A stretch of DNA of 64,000 nucleotides from Anaerolineales bacterium (GTDB lineage: Bacteria; Chloroflexota; Anaerolineae; Anaerolineales; Villigracilaceae), in assembly GCA_015075725.1 (NCBI GenBank), contig JABTTV010000001.1, forward strand, positions 2,542,001 to 2,606,000, written 5' to 3'. Position 1 is the first letter of the stretch; each line of letters starts with the position of its first letter. The notes under the pieces are model-generated. The model saw only the letters and a program-made list of their open reading frames with translations. It was not told the DNA's origin and searched no databases. Position numbers and translations under genes: made by a program. This document shows positions 7,830 to 14,674 of this stretch, piece after piece.

Positions 7830-8408
7830 ATGAACAACAAACAAAGACGACAACACATTCAACAAAGAAATAGAAAACAAAAACTGCTTGCAGGCATCAT
7901 CTGGGGCGGAACCGGACTCGCCGTATTGGTGATCCTTGGAGTCATGGTCTGGCAGGGGATTAAACCAGCCGCAGGGGAGGCAGTTGCCATTATGAAGAGC
8001 GATCCGCATCTCCCCACCGACTCTGACCCGGGACAATATAATTCCGACCCGCCAACATCCGGATTGCATTATGCAACCGAAGCCCAGGCGGGGTTTTATG
8101 AAGAGAATATTTATACATATCCTGCTGCTTATCTTGTCCATAACCTGGAGCACGGGTATGTGATCATCTGGTACAACTGCGACCTGCTGAATGAGACGGG
8201 ATGCGCGGAGTTGAAATCACAGATCCGCACGGTCATTAACGACCTGGGTGGAGTGAAGCTGATTGCCTATCCCTGGAATTCCATTGATGTTCCGGTCGCA
8301 TTAACCTCCTGGGGGCGGATTCAAAGGTTCGAGATCTTCGACATGGATTTAGCCAAAGCTTTTTACCGCGCCAACCTCAATCGCGCCCCTGAACCAAACG
8401 CCCCATGA
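7830..8408 (+). CDS. DUF3105 membrane-anchored protein
   Basis: A 192-residue protein: basic cytosolic N-terminus, one membrane segment (about residues 22-45), then an exported DUF3105 domain. The domain shows the family hallmarks PTSGLHYA, YLVHNLEHGYVIIWYNC, and a late ALTSWGR. Conserved His and Cys positions hint at a metal or redox role, but the function of the family is unknown. It stands between the YtkA-like gene and a DUF2085 membrane protein. Confidence 0.8.
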   Translation: MNNKQRRQHIQQRNRKQKLLAGIIWGGTGLAVLVILGVMVWQGIKPAAGEAVAIMKSDPHLPTDSDPGQYNSDPPTSGLHYATEAQAGFYEENIYTYPAAYLVHNLEHGYVIIWYNCDLLNETGCAELKSQIRTVINDLGGVKLIAYPWNSIDVPVALTSWGRIQRFEIFDMDLAKAFYRANLNRAPEPNAP

Positions 8409-8417
8409 GGGAATAAA

Positions 8418-9188
8418 ATGTCAACAACCACCTTGAATGCCCCTAAAATAACGAATGCCTTTCAGTGGATAGGCACTCATTGGTTTGCCGTTTTTCTGAC
8501 CATCTATGGTGTTTGGGTATTTGTTCCCTTCCTTGCGCCGGTTTTCATGCAGATCGGCTGGACGGGTGCAGGCAGGGCGGTCTACTTCATTTACTCGTTC
8601 TTCTGCCACCAACTCCCGGAACGCTCCCTCTTTTGGTTCGGCGAAAAGACCATGTATTCCCTGGGCGAAATCCAGGCGGTCTGGCAGAACACATCCAATC
8701 CCATGATCCTGCGCCAATTCATCGGCAACGAACCGATGGGCTGGAAGGTGGCGTGGTCGGATCGCATGATCTCGTTCTATACCAGCGTCTGGCTTTTTGC
8801 GGCATTGTGGTATCCCTTCCGACACACGATAAAGACTTTGAGTTGGTGGGGATTTGTTCTGCTCCTGCTGCCGATGGCGCTGGATGGTGGAACACACATG
8901 GTCAGCGATTTTGCCGGTATCGGAAATGGATTTCGTGATACAAATGCATGGCTGGCAGTGTTGACAAACAACACCTTTCCTGCAACGTTTTACGCCGGTG
9001 ATGCGCTGGGATCGTTCAACTCGCTCATGCGCTTCCTTACCGGGCTTTTGGCGGGGCTGGGTCTTGTCTGGCTTGCCTTCCCGTTCATTAATCAATCACA
9101 AGTTTATAATCAGCAATTGGATACATTAAGCCATGCCAAAGTCATCGAGCAAATCAAAAACCAAAATACGCATTCTCCTGGCGGATGA
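8418..9188 (+). CDS. DUF2085 polytopic membrane protein
   Basis: A 256-residue protein with about five membrane segments. It has the DUF2085 signature YSFFCHQLPERSLFWFG, a conserved Cys-His pair in a loop, and a later GTHMVSDFAGIGNGFRDTN. The function is not known. GAGGG precedes the ATG and the DUF3105 stop is 10 nt upstream. Its 3' end overlaps the response-regulator gene by 56 bp in another frame, an unusually long overlap that points to coupled expression. Confidence 0.8.
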   Translation: MSTTTLNAPKITNAFQWIGTHWFAVFLTIYGVWVFVPFLAPVFMQIGWTGAGRAVYFIYSFFCHQLPERSLFWFGEKTMYSLGEIQAVWQNTSNPMILRQFIGNEPMGWKVAWSDRMISFYTSVWLFAALWYPFRHTIKTLSWWGFVLLLLPMALDGGTHMVSDFAGIGNGFRDTNAWLAVLTNNTFPATFYAGDALGSFNSLMRFLTGLLAGLGLVWLAFPFINQSQVYNQQLDTLSHAKVIEQIKNQNTHSPGG

Positions 9189-9822
9189 CCACCATATCGT
9201 CCGTGCAGGGGTGCGACAACTGCTTGAGAGTGCGACCGACCTCCAGGTCATTGCCGAGGCAGGAGACGGGGAGGAGGCGCAGGTCTTAATCCAAAAACAC
9301 AAGCCGGATGTTGCCGTGCTTGATATTCAGATGCCCAAAGCCAGCGGTATTGAAGTCACACGCTGGGTGCGTGCCCATCTGCCCGAAGTGGGCGTGTTAA
9401 TCCTGACCGCTTATAACGATGATCCCTACGTGATGGCGGTTTTGCAGGCAGGTGCAAATGGCTATGTCCTCAAAACTGGGCAGGCGGATGAGCTGATCCA
9501 GGCGGTGCGTGATGTCTATGAAGGTAAGTCTGCACTCGATCCATCCATCACCAGCAAGTTGATGTCCACCATCTTCAAAGGACCGGAAAAAAAGATCGTC
9601 GAACCATTAACTGACCGTGAACTGGATGTGCTGCGACTCGCGGCGAAGGGGTTCACCAACAAATCCATCGGTGTGCAACTGAATATCAGCGACCGCACCG
9701 TGCAGGGACATCTTGCGCACATCTTCGCCAAACTGCAATCCAACAGCCGCACCGAGGCTGTCATGCGCGGGGTGGCGCTGGGGTTGATCTCACAAAGCTC
9801 GGGCAATATTCCAGAAGAATGA
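9133..9822 (+). CDS. NarL/LuxR-type response regulator
   Basis: A 229-residue regulator. The receiver domain (residues 12-130) has acidic pair DD18-19, phospho-acceptor D64 in AVLDIQMP, T in LILTAYN and K in GYVLKTG. The C-terminal helix-turn-helix (about 157-220, LTDRELDVLRLAAKG...SDRTVQGHLAHIFAKL) is of the NarL type. Its histidine kinase follows with a 4-bp overlap. NarL proteins bind 16-bp 7-2-7 inverted repeats, which is exactly the geometry of the TAGGCA-n4-TGCCTA sites around it. It is therefore my candidate controller of the island. The start lies inside the upstream gene with no strong ribosome site. Confidence 0.9.
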   Translation: MPKSSSKSKTKIRILLADDHHIVRAGVRQLLESATDLQVIAEAGDGEEAQVLIQKHKPDVAVLDIQMPKASGIEVTRWVRAHLPEVGVLILTAYNDDPYVMAVLQAGANGYVLKTGQADELIQAVRDVYEGKSALDPSITSKLMSTIFKGPEKKIVEPLTDRELDVLRLAAKGFTNKSIGVQLNISDRTVQGHLAHIFAKLQSNSRTEAVMRGVALGLISQSSGNIPEE

Positions 9823-11513
9823 AACGAATCCTGCCAGGCTGGCGCGGTCTGACGCAACTCTTTGCCGTCACGGTTCTGCCGCTGACGCTTTTGTTATTGT
9901 TCATTGCGTTCGGCGGGGTCAACATGCACCAGCAGGACATGCGCACCCTGGTCGGGGAACGTGACGAACGCGCCGTGCAGTCCGCCGCCGCAGCGCTGCA
10001 ATCCGAACTTCATCATCGCATGGCGACTGTTTCGAGCATGGCGGTGCTGGCATCCGAGGATATTTCCTTCAAGGATATATTTGCCACCACCACCGACCTG
10101 GCAAAGGATTTCAACGGGGGGATTGCCTTTCTAAATACGGATGGACACTTAATCGAGAAAACGGGGAATGACAGATTTTGGGGATGGGTATCTCAAAACT
10201 CCAGGTCGGTCAAACTCGCTTCTTCATCCAGCCCTCAATTTGTTTTCTCCGACCCGACCCTGGATCCAAACTCCAACCAACTCTTTGTCATCATCTCAGC
10301 CTATTCTGACTCCCGCGATGTGATTGTCGCCGGCGCGTTTTCACCCGAGACACTCGCGTCCGAAACCCTGACACCCACCTACCCGGCGGGCAGTCACGTG
10401 ACCATCTATCTATTGGATAATTCCCGCCGTATTTTGTTCGTCAGCGGTGCGCTCGAACGCGAAAGCCTGGATGCGGACCATCCTGGAGTGGCGGAAGCTC
10501 TGGCAGGCAGGAGTGGCGTTCTGTATGTGAAAAAGGAAGCGACGGAACATGTAGTCGCCTATAGCCCCATTGAAACTGCAGGCTGGGCATTGATCACGGA
10601 GGAGGAATGGGAAATGGTGATCAGCCCCTCCCTGCAATTGACCCAGATGGCTCCGCTGGTAATGGTGCCTGCCTTCATCCTGGCATTGATTGCCATCTGG
10701 TTCGGCGCCAAACAGATCGTCCAGCCCCTGCAAAAACTTGAGTCCAAGGCGGCGGCGCTGGCATGGGGGGATTTCGAAGCCATAAAGGAGTCAGTTGGCG
10801 GCATATCTGAGGTCCAACACCTGCAAATGGAATTGACCGAAATGTCGCGTAAAGTGCAGGCGGCTCAGGAGGGATTGCACGATTACATCGGCGCGATCAC
10901 TTCGGCACAGGAAGAGGAACGTGCCAGACTGGCGCGGGAACTGCATGACGACACCATTCAGGCGGTCATTGCATTGAAACAACGGGTGCAACTGGCGCAG
11001 AGATCGGTCAAGGATCAAAATGGAAAACAATCCCTTAAGGAACTCGAAAATCTGGCGGAGCAGACCATCGAAAATCTGCGCCGCCTGACGCGGGCGCTGC
11101 GTCCCATTTATCTCGAAGATCTGGGACTGGTCACTGCGTTGGAAATGCTGGCGCGGGAGATCAGCCAGGTTAATTCTCTGATCGTTGATTTTCAAAAAAC
11201 CGGTAACGAACGTCGTCTCTCGCGCGAGGTGGAATTGTCGCTATATCGCATTGCGCAGGAAGCGCTCAATAATGTGGCTAAACATTCCGGGGCGACTCGT
11301 GCCGACTTGTCCATCCGTTATTCTGATTCGGAAATAACACTGATGATCTCTGATAATGGCCACGGCTTTGTCGCTCCTGCCAGCCCGACGGAATTTGCTC
11401 CCAACGGGCATTTTGGACTGCTCGGTATTCATGAACGTGCGGACCTGATCGGGGCACGGCTGGGAATTGAGTCCACCCAAGGACAGGGAACCAGGATCGA
11501 AATTCGCTTGTAA
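9819..11513 (+). CDS. NarX-like sensor histidine kinase
   Basis: A 564-residue kinase. It has one membrane segment at residues 11-33, a large extracytoplasmic sensor (dCache-like, 34-275), a second segment around 280-300, HAMP, then a HisKA_3 domain with the phospho-histidine H376 in RLARELHDDTIQ. A HATPase domain follows with NNVAKH and SDNGHGF. It partners the NarL-type regulator by a 4-bp ATGA overlap. The sensor lacks an obvious Met- or His-rich patch, so the ligand is unknown; a copper or redox signal is inferred from context only. Confidence 0.88.
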   Translation: MKRILPGWRGLTQLFAVTVLPLTLLLLFIAFGGVNMHQQDMRTLVGERDERAVQSAAAALQSELHHRMATVSSMAVLASEDISFKDIFATTTDLAKDFNGGIAFLNTDGHLIEKTGNDRFWGWVSQNSRSVKLASSSSPQFVFSDPTLDPNSNQLFVIISAYSDSRDVIVAGAFSPETLASETLTPTYPAGSHVTIYLLDNSRRILFVSGALERESLDADHPGVAEALAGRSGVLYVKKEATEHVVAYSPIETAGWALITEEEWEMVISPSLQLTQMAPLVMVPAFILALIAIWFGAKQIVQPLQKLESKAAALAWGDFEAIKESVGGISEVQHLQMELTEMSRKVQAAQEGLHDYIGAITSAQEEERARLARELHDDTIQAVIALKQRVQLAQRSVKDQNGKQSLKELENLAEQTIENLRRLTRALRPIYLEDLGLVTALEMLAREISQVNSLIVDFQKTGNERRLSREVELSLYRIAQEALNNVAKHSGATRADLSIRYSDSEITLMISDNGHGFVAPASPTEFAPNGHFGLLGIHERADLIGARLGIESTQGQGTRIEIRL

Positions 11514-11527
11514 AGCGATAAAGGTCA

Positions 11528-11595
11528 TAAGCCATTTTGCCTACCGATTTCCCCGCCATCCTGCGCTCATGCAGGGGCGGGGATTTGCGTATCAT
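11528..11595 (+). promoter_or_regulatory. Regulon promoter, copy e (ccdA operon)
   Basis: TAAGCC-ATTT-TGCCTA (11528-11543), then CCCGCC-ATCC-TGCGCT (11552-11567) centred 24 bp downstream, then the -10 box TATCAT (11590-11595). The start codon is at 11627. Confidence 0.7.
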
Positions 11596-11626
11596 GATGT
11601 TATATCCTTATTGAAAAGGAAGACTC

Positions 11627-12388
11627 ATGACCTCTGATACTGCGATTCCCCCCTTTCCATCCCAAACAGAACGTTTGAAAATATTTTTACATGCGCTGCT
11701 CTTCGTCCTCGGCTTCTCATTGGTGTTTGTAATCGGCTGGGGCGGCTCGGTGACGGCGCTGGGTCAATTGTTCGGCGCATACAAACGGGTTATCGCGCAA
11801 TTAGGCGGCGTGATCGTGATCATGTTCGGACTGGCGACTCTGGATGTAATTCGCCTTCCCTGGTTTTATTATGATACCCGGACGGAATACACAGGTCAGC
11901 GCGGAACCTATGGTGGCTCGGCGTTAATGGGCATTTTCTTTGCAGCAGGTTGGAGCCCATGCATTGGTGCCACACTGGGCGCAATCCTAACAATGGGGCT
12001 CAGCCAGCAAACGGTCGGACAGGCGATGTGGCTATCTTCAGGGTACTCGCTTGGTTTGGGGCTTCCCTTCCTGGCGATGGCGCTTGGTTTGGAGCGCGCT
12101 TCAGGCTGGATCAAACGCATGCGACCCTATCAAAAGTATTTCAAAATTGCCAGCGGTGTTTTCATCATTGCCATTGGTGTTCTGCTTCTTACGAACACAA
12201 TGAGTCTGATAGCGATCTGGGCATTCAAGAATGGTCTATATATCGAAAAGTTTACCCTGTTCTCTGCCGCGCCGACATACTTCACCGCCATCCTTGCCGG
12301 TCTATTGTCATTTCTTTCACCTTGCGTCCTGCCGCTCGTGCCTGCCTATCTTGGTTATCTGAGCGGGCACACGATACAAAGATCATAA
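11627..12388 (+). CDS. ccdA: CcdA/DsbD-type thiol-disulfide transporter with rearranged segment order
   Basis: A 253-residue membrane protein. It has the two redox cysteines of CcdA, each in its own SPC box: GWSPCIGATLG (C112) and LSFLSPCVLPLVPAYLGYLSG (C233). In ordinary CcdA the SPCVLPLVPAYL segment is the first membrane helix and the GWxPC segment the fourth. Here the protein starts at what is normally helix 2 (LHALLFVLGFSLVF), and helix 1 is at the very C-terminus. This is a circular permutation. CcdA passes electrons across the membrane to exported thiol proteins. A DsbA-like protein and a rhodanese follow in the operon. AAGGA precedes the ATG. Confidence 0.8.
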   Translation: MTSDTAIPPFPSQTERLKIFLHALLFVLGFSLVFVIGWGGSVTALGQLFGAYKRVIAQLGGVIVIMFGLATLDVIRLPWFYYDTRTEYTGQRGTYGGSALMGIFFAAGWSPCIGATLGAILTMGLSQQTVGQAMWLSSGYSLGLGLPFLAMALGLERASGWIKRMRPYQKYFKIASGVFIIAIGVLLLTNTMSLIAIWAFKNGLYIEKFTLFSAAPTYFTAILAGLLSFLSPCVLPLVPAYLGYLSGHTIQRS

Positions 12389-12410
12389 TATTTTTAGAGA
12401 AGATACCCTT

Positions 12411-13157
12411 ATGGATTCCCCCATTAATTCGGAAGATACCATCACCTTTAAACGAACCCATTTTTATTCGGTCCTGGTGATACTGGCTTTTGCCATCGGC
12501 ATATTGACGGGTTATGTTGTCTGGGGGCTTGCCCCCCGTTCACAACAAGCGATTGTCAATAATCCATCTGTTGCCCAGGGACCCATTGTCGAAGCCCCGG
12601 CAGCGACACAGGCACCGCAATTCACCCGTTATGAAATCCCATTCGAAGGCTTTCCCAGCCAGGGACCGGTGGATGCACCCATCGTAATTGTCGAGTTCAG
12701 CGACTTTCAGTGCCCGTTCTGCAAACGCTTCCAGGATGAGACGGCTGCACAATTGCTGGCGGCGTATCCCGGTCAAATCCGTTTTGTCTATCGTCATCTT
12801 CCCCTGACATCCATTCATCCCGAAGCCCTTCCATCGGCGGAAGCCTCGATGTGCGCCAACGAACAGGGGGCCTTCTGGGATTACCATGACAGGATTTTTG
12901 AGAATCAGGACAAACTTGGGCGTGAGTTGTACCTGCAGATCGCCGCTGACCTCAATTTGGATGCAGTCACTTTCGAGGAGTGTCTCAATTCAGGTAAATA
13001 TAAGGACGCCATCCAACAGGATATGGATTTTGCGCTCAACCTTGGCGTTCAATCCACCCCAACATTTTTCATCAACGGGCTGGCAATCGTTGGCGCGCAA
13101 CCTCTTGAAGCGTTCAAACAGATCATCGATCTTGAGTTGGCTGGAAAAATTCCATGA
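12411..13157 (+). CDS. DsbA-like membrane-anchored thiol oxidoreductase
   Basis: A 248-residue protein with one N-terminal membrane anchor (about residues 20-42), a proline/alanine-rich spacer, and a DSBA thioredoxin domain (about 75-245). The active site is CPFC (EFSDFQCPFCKRF) and the cis-proline loop is QSTPTFFING. It probably acts outside the membrane as a disulfide oxidase or isomerase. The adjacent CcdA would supply reducing equivalents if it acts reductively. Its stop overlaps the next ATG. Confidence 0.9.
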   Translation: MDSPINSEDTITFKRTHFYSVLVILAFAIGILTGYVVWGLAPRSQQAIVNNPSVAQGPIVEAPAATQAPQFTRYEIPFEGFPSQGPVDAPIVIVEFSDFQCPFCKRFQDETAAQLLAAYPGQIRFVYRHLPLTSIHPEALPSAEASMCANEQGAFWDYHDRIFENQDKLGRELYLQIAADLNLDAVTFEECLNSGKYKDAIQQDMDFALNLGVQSTPTFFINGLAIVGAQPLEAFKQIIDLELAGKIP

Positions 13158-13576
13158 AACAGATACTCCTCATATCCTTGTTTCTGCTTGTGACACTGAC
13201 CGCCTGCCAGAGCAGCGTCGAAGAGATTACGGGCAAAGAGGTTACAACCGTTGACGGTTCCTATAAAAACATCACTCCTGTCGATTTGGACACGATGTTG
13301 AAGAACACGGATCTTATCCTTGTCAATGTGCATACTCCTTTCGCAGGGAACATTGCCGATACAGACCTGTCCATTCCCTACGACCAGATCAGTGCGCCGG
13401 AAAATCTGGCGCAGTTGCCAGCGGATAAAAATGCAAGGATCGTTCTGTATTGCCGCAGTGGTCGCATGAGCGCAATTGCGGCAGAGGAACTTGTTTCGCT
13501 CGGGTATACCAATATCTGGAATCTCGAAGACGGCATGGTGGCATGGGAACAGACAGGACGCGAAATCGAGAAATAG
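13154..13576 (+). CDS. Rhodanese-domain lipoprotein
   Basis: A 140-residue protein with a lipobox (VTLTACQS) and one rhodanese domain. The catalytic loop is LYCRSGRMS (Cys in YCRSGR), and the family end NLEDGMVAWE is present. It would carry sulfur as a persulfide at the outer face. It is coupled to the DsbA-like gene by an ATGA overlap, which supports a shared thiol/sulfur role in the envelope. Confidence 0.88.
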   Translation: MKQILLISLFLLVTLTACQSSVEEITGKEVTTVDGSYKNITPVDLDTMLKNTDLILVNVHTPFAGNIADTDLSIPYDQISAPENLAQLPADKNARIVLYCRSGRMSAIAAEELVSLGYTNIWNLEDGMVAWEQTGREIEK

Positions 13577-13578
13577 AA

Positions 13579-13646
13579 TAGGCAGAATTGCCTATAAGAG
13601 CCTCAGTAATATGGCTCTCGTTGAGGCTGTCTATTAATTGCATAAT
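13579..13646 (+). promoter_or_regulatory. Regulon promoter, copy f (YHS gene)
   Basis: Perfect palindrome TAGGCA-GAAT-TGCCTA (13579-13594), second element ending GGCTCT (13613-13618), -10 box CATAAT (13641-13646), gene start at 13669. Confidence 0.75.
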
Positions 13647-13668
13647 ACAAAGGAAAGGAGACCAGCTT

Positions 13669-13848
13669 ATGACAACCACTGTACATGACCCCGTTTGCCA
13701 CATGGATATCGACCCCGCTACTGCTGCCGGCACATCCGAATACAAGGGGCAAACGTATTATTTTTGCTCGCTTGGCTGCAAGAAGGCGTTTGATGCCGAT
13801 CCCGAGAAGTATCTCAGCAAGACTCATGAACACGCGCATCATCATTAA
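13669..13848 (+). CDS. YHS-domain small protein with His-rich tail
   Basis: A 59-residue YHS protein: DPVCHMDI, then GQTYYFCSLGCKKAFDADPEKY, ending HEHAHHH. The start is fixed by AAAGGAG and by the regulon promoter just upstream. The cysteines and the terminal histidines make a metal-binding role likely. It is monocistronic, with a terminator at 13872-13892. Confidence 0.82.
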   Translation: MTTTVHDPVCHMDIDPATAAGTSEYKGQTYYFCSLGCKKAFDADPEKYLSKTHEHAHHH

Positions 13849-13871
13849 TTCCATCCTCTTCTCCTCAGGTA

Positions 13872-13892
13872 ACCTGCCCACTGGGCAGGTTA
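13872..13892 (+). terminator. Intrinsic terminator after YHS gene
   Basis: AACCTGCCC-ACT-GGGCAGGTT followed by ATTTTATTTT: short loop, GC-rich stem and a T-rich tail. Confidence 0.85.
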
Positions 13893-14001
13893 TTTTATTT
13901 TAGACAATTTGCCGAAACAAAATCTTCAATCACTCTTTGCCGTGCCTTTACACATTCTTTAATCATGCCGGGTATTCTTGGATCATCGAAAGGAGTACAG
14001 T

Positions 14002-14175
14002 ATGTTTCTCATGTGGATCGTCCCTTTAGTACTTGTCGGTTTGATCGTCTACAGCGTTTCTGGCAATAATCTGGTCAATGCGCTCAAGCCCGTTGCAAGC
14101 CGTACCTGCCACAAATGTGGACAGGCTGCGCAAAACGACTGGAAAAACTGCCCGCACTGCGGACAAACTTTATGA
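14002..14175 (+). CDS. Small membrane protein with C-terminal zinc ribbon
   Basis: Start at MFLMWI, after AAAGGAG. The 57-residue product has one membrane segment (residues 2-20) and a short rubredoxin-like zinc ribbon CHKCGQ...CPHCGQ. It pairs with the next gene, which has the same architecture. The function is unknown; a local metal-binding or scaffold role is possible. Confidence 0.65.
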   Translation: MFLMWIVPLVLVGLIVYSVSGNNLVNALKPVASRTCHKCGQAAQNDWKNCPHCGQTL

Positions 14176-14187
14176 AAGGAAGTCAAA

Positions 14188-14541
14188 ATGAAAAAAGGTA
14201 ACTGGTGGATCGTTGGCATCGTAGCTGTTCTTGCTGCTCTGTTCCTTTTCGGAGGCGGCATGATATGGGGCAACCGTGGATATGGCATGATGGGCGGTTA
14301 TGGCATGATGGGTAACTGGGGCTACTCTCCCTTCGGCTGGTTCGGAATGGGATTGGGCATGATCTTCATGTGGCTCATCCCCATCGGCATCCTCGTGCTC
14401 ATTGGGTTTGGTGTCGCATCCCTGGTGCGAAATACAGGAAATCCTCCCCAAGCCTCATCCCTGACGCCCTGCTCCAACTGCGGAAAGGGCACCCAAGCCG
14501 ATTGGCAGACTTGCCCCTACTGCGGCAATTCCTTGAAGTAA
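14188..14541 (+). CDS. Small Gly/Met-rich membrane protein with zinc ribbon
   Basis: A 117-residue protein. It has two membrane segments (about residues 7-25 and 52-78) separated by a Gly-Tyr-Met-rich loop (GYGMMGGYGMMGNWG), and ends in a zinc ribbon CSNCGKG...CPYCGNS. The Met-rich loop, like those of the CusS-like sensor and PepSY protein here, could bind Cu(I). It shares its C-terminal ribbon design with the preceding gene and is cotranscribed with it (12-nt gap). Family not recognised. Confidence 0.65.
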   Translation: MKKGNWWIVGIVAVLAALFLFGGGMIWGNRGYGMMGGYGMMGNWGYSPFGWFGMGLGMIFMWLIPIGILVLIGFGVASLVRNTGNPPQASSLTPCSNCGKGTQADWQTCPYCGNSLK

Positions 14542-14577
14542 AGTAACCTCGCGTTCTCAAAGTAGCCTGTCGGAAGA

Positions 14578-14645
14578 TAGGCTATTTTGCTTATATACCA
14601 CTAGGCTGAAATCCGCTCCCTGCCATCGTCTATTGGATATACACT
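14578..14645 (+). promoter_or_regulatory. Regulon promoter, copy g (Cu ATPase operon)
   Basis: TAGGCT-ATTT-TGCTTA (14578-14593), second element with CCGCT (14613-14617) in register, -10 box TACACT (14640-14645), ATG at 14675. Confidence 0.65.
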
Positions 14646-14674
14646 ATTGGCATCTTTATAAAAGGTAGGCAACC

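Noticed and set aside
13901..13968. Possible regulon site TAGACAATTTGCCGAA before the zinc-ribbon genes
   Set aside because: Half-site spacing is one base short and the -10 position reads TCATGC; at best a decayed copy.
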